A program made the position numbers and the translations under genes. The notes beneath the pieces are model-generated. The model saw nothing but the letters and a program-made list of their open reading frames with translations, was not told where the DNA came from and searched no databases. Positions 54,784-64,000 of a DNA stretch of 64,000 nucleotides are shown here, in pieces (positions within the stretch are counted from its first letter, which is position 1; every line of letters starts with the position of its first letter). This DNA is from Tilletia caries (Eukaryota; Basidiomycota; Exobasidiomycetes; Tilletiales; Tilletiaceae): positions 92,001-156,000 of the forward strand of contig JALUTQ010000003.1 in NCBI GenBank assembly GCA_032718865.1, in the 5' to 3' direction.

Positions 54784-56188
54784 ATGCCTCCTAGAGCCCG
54801 CGGGAGCACCTCGCGTGCCCCCACGAACGCTTCGTCTTCGTCCACTGGTGCGCGACGGGCGGACAACGAGCCCGACGCCCCACAATCTCCACCTCATGCG
54901 GCTGCCACGTCAGCACCCTCAAATGACGACCCTCTCAACTCGTCCACTGCGTCCTCTATTATACAGGACGCCCTCGCTATCATCAGCTCGACGGCCAGCG
55001 ACCCAGATACCGGTAAACGGTATCGACAGCCGAAGGACGCCGAGCTCCACAACGTCAAGCGAGCGCTCGAGAGACTCCAGGAGCATCTCTCTTCCTCAGC
55101 AGCTCCCGCTCCCGGCCCTTCCAGCACACCGAATGCCGCGGATGCCTCTCCGCCCATCTCCAGGTCGGATTTCGAGATACTCCTCGGCCGCTTCGGTGCG
55201 CTCGAGCGGACGGTGCTGGAAACAGCTGCTCCTTCCCCCCCGACAACCGACTCGACCCCCAACCGACGAAATCCTCCTCCCGGCACGATTGCCGCACGGT
55301 CTGCGGCAACGGTGTATGCGCACAGGCACACATCCACGCCGCGCGTGCGCTTTCGCGTCGTCCTCAATACGAGAGAGCTGCCTCCGGACCACCCCGCGCG
55401 CAACCTCGGCGCACCACAGATCTTCGACGCTCTCAAGGACCCAATTTTTCGATCAGAGATGGTCACACCACTCTCGGTCGAGAAGTTGAGGAGCGGCGAC
55501 ATCGGCATCAACTTTGCCAACCAACTGGAGGTCGAGCAAGTCCTCGCATCTGAAGGCGATCGATGGCTTGCGGAAGCCTTCCCCGACCAAGAAGCACTCC
55601 CCACTCTGCGCGAACTAACGTTCGGGCTCCTTCAAACAATCGTGGTTCACGGAATACCTTTCGCCGACAAGGATGGTGAGGGCATGGCAGCTGCTCTCAC
55701 CTCCACCAACAACATCAACTTCATCAACACGCGGTTTCTCGCCTCTCCAGCGAAGCGGGAGGCCCACCCAAACGGTTTCGGGTCAGTCCTCGTCCTTTGT
55801 GAAGACCCCGGTGCCAAACGCATGGCTTTGGACCGGGGTCAACTTGGATACAACAACCAGCCCCGCATCGTCTCGGAATATCGGCCCAATCTTCGACTCC
55901 AGCAATGCGGGCACTGTCAACAGTTCGGCCACGTCGCGCGTCACTGTCGCCGATCTCCTGTCTGTCGGCTGTGCGCGGGAAAAACATCCGACAATCAACC
56001 ATCCTCCCTGCGCAGCATGCAGCAGCACCGCCTCCTCATCATGCGCCACACACAGCCTCCGCTGCTCCAACTGCGGCGAGGCGCACAAGGCAGACGACGA
56101 GCAATGCGCACATCGACGCGCATGGCGAGACGCGCTCGCCAAAAATGACGAATTGACGTCCCCTGGCAACCTTCCCTCGGACTTGTAG
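54784..56188 (+). mobile_element. non-LTR retrotransposon ORF1 (Gag-like), frameshifted, no ORF2
   Basis: ORF1 proteins of Tad/I-type LINEs bind their own RNA. This one has a Ser/Pro-rich N-terminus, a coiled-coil-like segment (NVKRALERLQEHL), a central domain (RVRFRVVLNTRELPPDHPAR, SGDIGINFANQLEVEQVLAS, GLLQTIVVHGIPF) and C-terminal zinc knuckles: CGHCQQFGHVARHC, CRLCAGKHP..., CAAC, CSNCGEAHKADDEQC. The first knuckle and the others are in different frames. One extra A in the A-run at 55980..55984 shifts the frame, and the knuckles continue to 56188. The unshifted frame stops at 56148. No reverse transcriptase follows. A 3' loss is unusual, since LINEs usually lose the 5' end. Confidence 0.8.
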
Positions 56189-56606
56189 CTGGTACGCCGG
56201 CTACGACACATCTCCCACAATGGCGCTCAAACATGCAGCATAGAGTACGTTTGGTATTCTCATATGATCCCGCTGTGCGCAGCATCCCCACTTCCTTCAG
56301 ATCCCCCTCCCGCCTTTGGCTGCGACCTCTCCTCCAACATCGTCCTCACTCTTAACTCCTCCTCCTGTTGTATGATCTTCTCTCTTCCCTGCATAGGCCT
56401 CCACGGCCTGGGTCAGCGTATGAAAAGACAGACAGTGCATGAGAGCGGGGCAAGTGGTGGTTCACTCGAAGAAAACTGCAACTCTGAGTTCAACCGCTTT
56501 CCTCGTTTCTGACAGTCACCCTTCACGCCTCACACGGCACACCTACCCGGCTAGTGGCTACCCTTCCTCACTCCATCCACCCAGCCGCAGGCCTTGTACG
56601 TTGTAC
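56189..56606. other. spacer between LINE ORF1 and KDZ gene
   Basis: 418 bp without an ORF2 remnant that I can recognise. The KDZ frame is open upstream from 56439 but shows no conserved residues there. Confidence 0.45.
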
Positions 56607-59600
56607 ATGCAGTCTCCCAGCAAAACGGCAGCCCGCCGCGGGCGAGAAGTAGTAGTAGCCGCACAGCTACAGCAACAGCTTTCATCAAGCTTGCCGTTTC
56701 CTCCGCAGCACCGTGAAACTTTGCCTCTTCTGCATCACTCATCTTCCTCTACTGCTGATCCTCTTCCAACTTCGTCGTCGTCTTTCCTACCTCATGAAAA
56801 TCTCCCCATACCATCAGCGCCCTTTTCTCTCTTCTCTGAACAGGACATTGCGCCATCAAAGCGACAGCGCAAACAGCGAGCCAGAGCACATCGATCTGGC
56901 TCTGCTGCTGCGCACCGCGATACCTCGTCCTCTCATCACGAACGTCCGACAACCTCGAATGAAGACTTCCTTTCCTTTGGTGCTGGAGTGATAGATGACT
57001 GGGCGAACCAATCTGATTTTGGGATGGGAGACGAGGGGCCAGCGGACAATTCAAGTGATCGGGACGAGATTCAGCACTACGCAGACTCGCTGTTCATTCA
57101 GCAGTCTGTGTACGTAGCACGTGTTGACCTTCGGACTTGGGTTGTCGAAGACTATGTCAATGGTATCTGCCAGGTGAGCTCATCTCTCATTCCCAGCACT
57201 CAGAGTTCAGAGACTAGAGAGATGATGTCTTTGAGAACTATTTTTCTGACACGCTTTTTGCTTTGTGATTTGTCTCTTGTGCGCCTAGGAAGGGAAGTTC
57301 TATCATGTGACGCTCTATGAAGGAACCAGCCCGACAGGAAGGGACGAACAACTTGCCTCATGCGATTGCTCAGCTGGCCGAAATGGGTTGCAATGCTCGC
57401 ACAAGAGAGTCCTGCTCGAGCACGGCGAGCTGTTCCAAAAGGAGGTCATTCTTTCTCAGAGAAGTGAGTTATGAGTATGTTGAGCACGAAGCACCAGCTA
57501 CCTGGACTCTTACAGACCTCAGATATCAGAGAGAACCCAAACGCTTATAACTTCTTCATAACGTATATCATGCAGTCAATCCCCTTGCAATTCAGATCGC
57601 GGCACACCTACGTGGTGAACTTGCTTGGTTCTCTGTTCTATCTACCGGAAGCACCATCACCGCGGCCAGTCAGGACGGCAAGCGTTGTGTCGTTGCGTTG
57701 TCTGGAAACGAGCGTTGGACTTGTTCGGCATCGCATTGTTCTTCCTTTGGTCAGCCTGCAAACGTCTGTCCACATCGTCAACGCGCCCAGCAGTTCTGGA
57801 ACGACACAGGCAATTCCATCGAGCCTGATCTTGGTGGTAATGGAATGATGTACGACAATGAAGATGGTGAGAAGTTGATTGCACCTGAACTTTGAACAGC
57901 GTTCAAACTGTGATCATTGCTGAATGGAAAGCGTTCTTATGTTCACAGATTCAACCGATGTACCTGTGTATGAGGACCTTGAGGTCTCAATGAACGCAGT
58001 CCATCCGCAAAGCCGGCCCTGCTCACATATACCGATCTCCCCGCCCCCATTCTGCCGTCTGCCCTCTGAGCCTATTGGGAAACCAGCCACTGAAAAGGGC
58101 ATTCTTCCAACAACTATCCCGCTTGGAGAACACGCCCGCTGCGACTGCGGTCGACGCAGCAGCGTTGAAGCGCCAGTACGACTCCGACCGTGTACGATAT
58201 ACTACAGTAATGGACCGATCTCGAGACTCGTTCAAACACAGGAATGCAGCTGCCGACTCGGTCAAGAGAAGAGGAGCATCGGTCCCGACCTTTCGGAGCA
58301 TGGGCTTTTCAATTGGAACAACTCCATCATCGTGGCACATGAAGTATTCAACGCCTATACCTCCCAGCTCTCCACCTCTCCTACTCCTTTTTACAGCTTT
58401 CTGTCTGACCATTCAACATGCGTATGAACAGCATGCTCCTGGTGGAAAGCTCAAGTTTCTTCATCGTTCGACTTTTGTCAGGTTGTACTTTGCGTACATT
58501 TCCTTGCAGCGACTCGATATCGATTTCTCATGCCAACTCTGCGGTCCCAATCCTTCTACAGTCATAGCATATGGAGTAGTGCTTGCATTTGGTGCTCCGT
58601 TTCGCCTCGCCGACCTTTGCCCTCCCGCCTCAAAAGGAATGGACATCAACGAACGTGCACGAAGCAAATCGATCATTTCGTTTCTTTCCCCTCCTTCCGC
58701 GCGCGCAGCTGTGAAGCAGCTTGCCGGCTTCCTTCTGCAGCAGGTGGCAGACAACTCTGATCAGTACCTCGAGTTGCTGCAGCAGATCAAGGCATCTGTC
58801 GAGACGGAATCGGTCCTGGTGATGCGCTTGTGGTCAGGACGCTTTCAGCAGGTGCTGCTGGACACGTTCTTGGCCAGGGCCACACTTTCGCACAACCTCA
58901 CGACCGCGGTTCAGCAATTGATCGACCAGTTCGCTGCACATGAGGGTGTTCTGCAACTTTGCCGCCCCCTCTGCTGCCCACTCCTGATCGAACTCAGCAC
59001 CATCGCCTTCCAAACCGCCTCCAAGGATCGCATCACTCGTCTCTCAACCACACTGGTTCGTCACTGTCCCTTCCTGGGCAACGTCTTTGTTCTTCTGGCA
59101 CATGGCATCGGCAGCATGACGAGCTCAGCAGAGACGAACCTGAGGAGCAGCTTGCAATCATTGATGGCTTCGACAGCACAAGTCGTTGACCATCAAGTTA
59201 CCTTGCTCAATCCTCGACCACCACCTCTGTCCCTGCCCAACAATGCAACGATCAGCTATACGAAGTCGGGAACTTTGTACGGTGCATCCAAATGTCGAAC
59301 GAGGCCCAACTATCCGCACTTGAATGAGGGATTGGAAGGGAGAAGCGGTGAGAAGCAGGCAACGGCGGAGGGCGGAGAGACGGGGCACCAGTGCCGCAAG
59401 TTCTATGACGAATACACCAAGCGCCAGCGGACGGGAGGCATCATGGCGTTGTGGTGTACGCATTGTATATGCGTTGGATTTCACGTCATTCCGCACGCAG
59501 AAGGTAGGAACGATGTCTTCTCAGCGATATTTTCATACTGGCCACGCCCTCCCTCTGTGATCGTATACGATTTTGCATGCCAACTCGGACCATACTCCTT

Positions 59601-59877
59601 GAGACGAGAACCAGGATTCTTCAAGGACACGCTCTTTGTAGTGGACCAGATGCACGAGAAAGGTCATTCAAATTGCTCGGCAGCCAGTAGACTCTCGACA
59701 TACATGCGAAACGATCCGGCACTCCAACATCTGTACTCGTCCGCGGCGGAATGCGGAAACTCGGGTCTGGCGAGGATCAAGAAGACAGTGTCCTTCTGCA
59801 ATCAGGAGCACGCGGTTGCACTCGTGCGGGTGTTTTTGTGCGTCTGGAACCGGCAAAAGACGCTGAGGATGAGCTAG
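56607..59877 (+). mobile_element. KDZ-type transposase with SWIM-like and CxC zinc modules, one-base frameshift
   Basis: Four exons: 56607..57173, 57289..57463, 57576..57866, 57949..59877. Order of parts: Ser-rich N-terminus with SKRQRKQRARAHR (nuclear signal); YVARVDLRTWVVEDYVNGIC; a SWIM-like finger CDCSAGRNGLQCSH; a CxC-type cluster (CVVALSGNERWTC...CPH, then HARCDCG); SIGPDLSEHGLFNWNNSIIV and EVFNAYTSQLSTSPTPFYSF; FSCQLCGPNPSTVI; then the transposase core with SVIVYDFACQLGPYSLRREP, LFVVDQMHEKGHSNCSAASR and SAAECGNSGLARIKKTVSFC (likely D/D/E acidic residues). Length is one base over a multiple of three. The extra T is in 58398..58400, between TPFYSF and LTIQHAYEQHAP. Without it the protein is 986 aa. 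No terminal repeats were identified. Confidence 0.82.
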
Positions 59878-59967
59878 AGGCCGTTGGAGGAGGTAGAGGC
59901 GGAGGAGGTGGAGGCTAGGCGACGTTCGAGACCGGCGACGAGAGCTTCGAGTTCGTCGTTCTTCTCT

Positions 59968-60922
59968 TTAAGAGCTGTCTTTTTCCGCAATCAGAACCTT
60001 GTTTGCTTCCAATGCCTGCGCTGTGTTCGCTCGTGCCGCTTCTCGGTACATATGCATTGTTGTCTTGAAATCGTTGGCAGCATGTTCCGCCATTGCGCGC
60101 AGAGTAGGTCGAGCGCCATCGCAGAGGTTCGGACTGACATAGACATGGTCTCGGGCTTCGGCCTTCGCACTTTCATTCAAAGGCCCAAATGCGATGAAGA
60201 CAGCGAGACCTGACCTTGCCGATAGCTTAGCTCCCTATAGGTGGAACGACGAAGAGAAAGGATTAACGTCGTCGCGCTTCCTGAGTCACACGCAAGAAAG
60301 GGAGACGGAGGAGAGTGACAGCACGTACCTGCTCTATAAGCCTCCATGTTCCCCTTTTTCGCGACTTGCATTCGCGCCTGAGAATTGTGTTCATATTCGT
60401 AGTATTTCATGGCGTAGTTGTGCGAGTTTTTCAAGTTAACTGTCATTAAATACGGGCAATTTTGGAGTCAGTGAGGTGAGAGGTCCACAGAGCATTGCTG
60501 CGTAGGTATCATGTTTCCGCACTCACGCCAAATATCACGATACTGAGCTTCGGTGAGGTTGGGCTCCGGACGAAGGTTCACGTTCACGCGTTGTCTTTTC
60601 TTGCCTTTCGCATTGGTAGGGATCTCAGTTGTACCTGCAGCTGAAATGGATGTCGAATCAGTCACAGAATCACTTGTAGGGGAAAAGGAGCGAGATTCAA
60701 ACACGTACTCATCGCATGTTCCGAATCCGTCTCAGTATCGCTGTCTCGTCGTGTGCGAATCTGAAGTCCGCCGCTCTCATGCTCATTCGCACGACGAGAA
60801 GCAGCGAGCAGCGTCGGATCGAGGAAGGGCGGTAAGGGAGAGGCGGGAGAAGCAGAAGCACTCTCCAAATCATGCAGACGAGCCGCTTCAGCGGCGGCCA
60901 GTAACGCGTTTGCCTCAACCAT
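59968..60922 (-). CDS. orphan small protein, helical, tail-to-tail with KDZ gene
   Basis: Exons 60922..60709, 60634..60527, 60439..60329, 60209..59968; 675 nt with agreeing phases, 224 aa. Function unknown. Ala-rich N-terminal helix (MVEANALLAAAEAARLHDLE), acidic Ser/Asp region (RRDSDTETDSEH), basic patch (NAKGKKRQRVNV), then long helices: LTEAQYRDIW, LKNSHNYAMKYYEYEHNSQA, and AMAEHAANDFKTTMHMYREA ending LIAEKDSS. A coiled coil is likely. Another exon may precede 60922, because the frame is open to about 61020. It ends 90 bp from the KDZ stop, so it could be a second gene of that element; this is inference. Confidence 0.55.
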
Positions 60923-61756
60923 CGCTTCCGCAGCAGTGCCGTGTTGATCGTTGATGACTGCGTCTGCGGCAAGGACGCGAGGGGCAGGAACGCGAGTGTC
61001 GGCCCCTGAGCAGGCGCGGAAGAGCTGCTTGTCGTGACTGCGTCTGGTGAGCGAGCGGGTTCTGAGGAGAAAGGGATAACGGTGGAAGCCCGAGCATCAA
61101 TGTACACATACTAGAGCAGCATGCATCTGATGAATGAGTACTAACCTCCATCTTTACTCGGTTTGCTATGTGCGCCGGGCTCGCAGGGGAGTAATCGGCA
61201 CATCCTTGGATCCTTTGGATCAAGGCAACCGCGGCGGCAACGAGGAGCTGGGCAGCAGTGAGCAGAGGAGGTGTCAGTACAGCGCGCACGGCACGTTTGT
61301 ATCGTTGCTTACTCACCGCGCATGATGCTTGTCTTTGCAGATTGGTCTGTTATGGATCCTGAATGCTTGATGCCTGGTGGTGATGCTGATGAGCTGTTGG
61401 TGTTTTTGACGTTTGAACTTTGAGCTGCTCGATTCATTGACTACTTGACCACCACTTGCCCCGTTCTGCGCCATCTCCTGTCTGGTTCATGGACAGCTCC
61501 TGTTCTCTGCACTAGCATCTCCTGTCCTGGTATTCGACATCGTTTTCCCGGCACCTACCCCGTCGGTCGAGGCGCGTGCGAGTGTTGTTCTCTGGTGTTG
61601 TTCTCCTCCACACGCGACGCGTCGGCAGTCACGTGCGCGTGTCCCTCATCTCATGAACCCCTCCAGCTGGAGCACAGACCATTGATTCACTCCCAGTTGA
61701 GTACCACCACACACTCTTCTCTCTGTCCACAGCAGCAGCATCGCTTCTCACCAACA
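60923..61756. other. divergent intergenic before SEC18
   Basis: 834 bp. May include an unmodelled first exon of the preceding minus-strand gene (an ORF starts at 61316) and the SEC18 promoter. The plus-strand frame is open from 61445, but the SEC18 start is set at 61757, where the protein-like sequence begins after a C/A-rich leader. Confidence 0.4.
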
Positions 61757-63966
61757 ATGGCAGGATTTCTACGCGGAGGCGGCGGCGGCGCACCACCCGC
61801 TGATCGCAGCCCATACTCTCGCGGCGGCACCGGCGCACCCAACCCATACGCATCGGCCGGCAATGCTCCCTACGCCTCCAGCAACAGCATGGCAGGAGCA
61901 GGCGCCGGAGCAGGTGCTGGTGCTGGTGGCGCTGGCTTCCGCTCAGCATACGGCGCCCAACCAGCAGCCGCACACGCAGCATACGGCGGCGCAGGCGGAG
62001 CTGGTGGGGGCAGTGCCGGATACGAGAAGGCAGCATACGGCGGCGGCGCAGGAGGAGGAGGCGCAGCTAACGGAGGCTTCACCGTCGCACCATGCCCGTC
62101 CGCATTGACCCTCGCCAACTGCATCATCACATGCGCGCAGGACTGGTCGCCAAACACTCAGTACCTCCTCGTCAACCAGAACTACGTCCTCACCGTGCTC
62201 CCGGACACCACCCGCAGCATTATGCCCGGATCTCTCGGAATGGGCTCCATCATGCGCGCTTGGCTCGGTCTCTCCGCTGGTGCGGTGGTCCAGGCCACTC
62301 CATACGACCCTCATGCGAACAACGCGCCAGGAACATTCGTCGCCTCAATGGACATCGAGGTGAGTCTCCGCATCGCTCGCTGACTGGGCCAGAGCAGTTC
62401 TGACATGTTCCACGTCACTCCGAGTGCGCAGCTCAACTGGCTGTCCGCAGCACAAGCAACCAACGACACTTTCGACTCCGACAAGATGCAAGAAGCATTC
62501 TGTCAGGTGAGTCCAGCTTGCGCGCGCGCCCCGTCATGCTCACCTCGCTCACCCTCACCACCAACATCTCCCATCACAGGCTTTCAACAACCAAATCTTC
62601 ACAATCGGCCAGAGACTCGTGTTCGAGTTCCGCGGCACAAACCTTCATGCTTCCGTTCGCGGCATCACGGCCATCGAAGGCGGCGGCGGAAAGGGTGCTC
62701 CTCCAGCCCGCTCCGACAAGGGCATCCTCATGAACCAAACCGAGGTCACCTTCCTCAAAGAAGGCGGCAGCACGATCAAGATCAAGGGCAGCAAGAACCG
62801 GTGAGTGTACAATCTGAGAAGCCCCCGTTACCACACCACTTCTTTGCTAATCTCCCTCATCCTCTTGATCAAACAGCGCCGCGCCTAATGCCATTCTTCG
62901 GCCCGACTTCAAGTTCGAAGACATGGGCATCGGCGGCCTCGACACCGAATTCAGCAACATTTTCCGTCGTGCCTTCGCATCCCGCATCTTCCCTCCGTCC
63001 CTCGTCGACAAACTTGGCATCCAACACGTGAAAGGTATCCTCCTCTTCGGCCCTCCAGGTACCGGTAAGACCCTCATGGCGCGGCAGATCGGCAAGATGC
63101 TCAATGCGAAGGAACCCAAGATCGTCAATGGACCGGAGATTCTGAACAAGTACGTCGGTGCTAGTGAGGAGAACATTCGTAAACTCTTCGCCGATGCCGA
63201 GAAAGAAGTGAGTCCGCTCCCGAGCTCGCACGCGACGGCGCAGAGCATTGTTCTGACGAGACCACGTCACTGTTACAGTACAAAGCACGCGGCGACGAGT
63301 CAGATCTACACATCATCATCTTTGATGAGCTTGATGCGATCTGCAAGCAGCGTGGCTCGACCGGCGGCGGGACCGGTGTCGGAGACTCTGTAGTCAACCA
63401 GCTGCTGTCCAAGGTATGTCGCGATCGCTCTCTCTATTCCTCTATTCCTCTCTTCCCGAATGGCCTGTAAGGAGCTGACTTGTGACTGTCTAAACCAGAT
63501 GGATGGTGTGGACCAACTCAACAACATCCTCATCATCGGCATGACCAATCGTCTGGACATGATCGACGAGGCCCTCCTCCGACCCGGCCGTCTCGAAGTC
63601 CACATGGAGATCAATCTCCCTGACGAACCAGGCCGTCGACAGATCATCTCCATCCAAACGGCGAAAATGCGCGCCAACAAGGTGATGGACGCCGACGTGA
63701 ACATGGACGAGCTTGCGTCCCTGACGAAGAACTTCAGCGGGGCGGAGATCGCGGGTCTGGTGAAGAGTGCGACTAGTTTTGCGTTCAATCGGCATGTTAA
63801 GGTTGGCACGGTCGCCGGTGTGGGGGAGGATGTGGAGAAGATGCGGGTGAATTGGGGGGACTTCTTGAATGCGTTGAATGAAGTCACGCCGGCCTTTGGT
63901 GTTTCGGAGGAGGAGCTTGCGCAGGTCGTGCAGAATGGGGTTATGAAGTTTGCACCTCACATTGAC
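61757..63966 (+). CDS. SEC18: NSF/Sec18 AAA+ ATPase, N-terminal two thirds (cut by window edge)
   Basis: Sec18 disassembles SNARE complexes with alpha-SNAP to recycle them in membrane fusion. Exons: 61757..62359, 62432..62506, 62580..62800, 62877..63207, 63279..63413, 63499..63966, then a GTACGT donor at the window edge. Residues 1-110 are Gly/Ala/Tyr-rich and unusual for the family. The N domain follows ([14 protein letters not shown]..., [18 protein letters not shown]), then the D1 ATPase: [20 protein letters not shown], Walker [10 protein letters not shown], Walker [18 protein letters not shown]-like [17 protein letters not shown]. The D2 domain lies beyond the window. Confidence 0.95.
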
Positions 63967-64000
63967 GTACGTCCCCTTCCTTTCACGCTCATAAATGCTC

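Overview
The window looks like nuclear DNA of a basidiomycete fungus. Conserved eukaryotic genes are split by many short GT-AG introns (mostly 40-100 nt). Several transposon types common in fungi are present: a Crypton-like tyrosine recombinase, a KDZ-type transposase with SWIM/CxC zinc modules, and a non-LTR ORF1. The housekeeping set is fungal (PRP43, UPS1-like, MIX23-like, RPD3-like, ULS1-like, SEC18). I cannot name the genus.

Layout. 1-3.1 kb: PRP43 (5' part, minus), then UPS1/PRELI-like and MIX23/Cid2-like genes (plus), both of the latter tied to mitochondria. 3.5-17.9 kb: an accessory region. It holds five related minus-strand genes for small cysteine-rich proteins (called MC-A to MC-E here), an intron-rich orphan gene, a malate dehydrogenase pseudogene and a Crypton-like element. 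18.5-29.8 kb: an RPD3-like histone deacetylase, a possible arrestin-like protein, a large single-exon orphan and a secreted GPI-type acid phosphatase. 30 kb: a MITE-like inverted-repeat element. 31.6-39.9 kb: two membrane-anchored multicopper oxidase paralogues either side of an orphan protein with a Zn2Cys6-like cysteine pattern. 40.2-46.9 kb: an allantoate-type MFS transporter and a 1271-aa orphan with an RNase H-like segment. 46.9-50.8 kb: gene-poor. 50.8-54.5 kb: a ULS1/RAD16-like SNF2 ATPase. 54.8-60.9 kb: a second mobile region (orphan LINE ORF1, KDZ transposase, and a tail-to-tail small gene). 61.7-64 kb: SEC18/NSF, running off the right edge.

The most novel item is the MC family. All five begin Met-Cys, share a seven-cysteine register with two CxxC pairs, and mostly end in a short tail of the form LxLxSAxYW. 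Three copies also share a 3'-flank box downstream of the stop. The second notable item is a 6-nt micro-exon that encodes Met-His, including a copper ligand, in both multicopper oxidases.

Gene models were built by hand. Reading phase was checked across every intron and total lengths are divisible by three. The three mobile-element proteins are exceptions: each carries one extra base. All functional names come from recognising family motifs in the translation, not from a database search.
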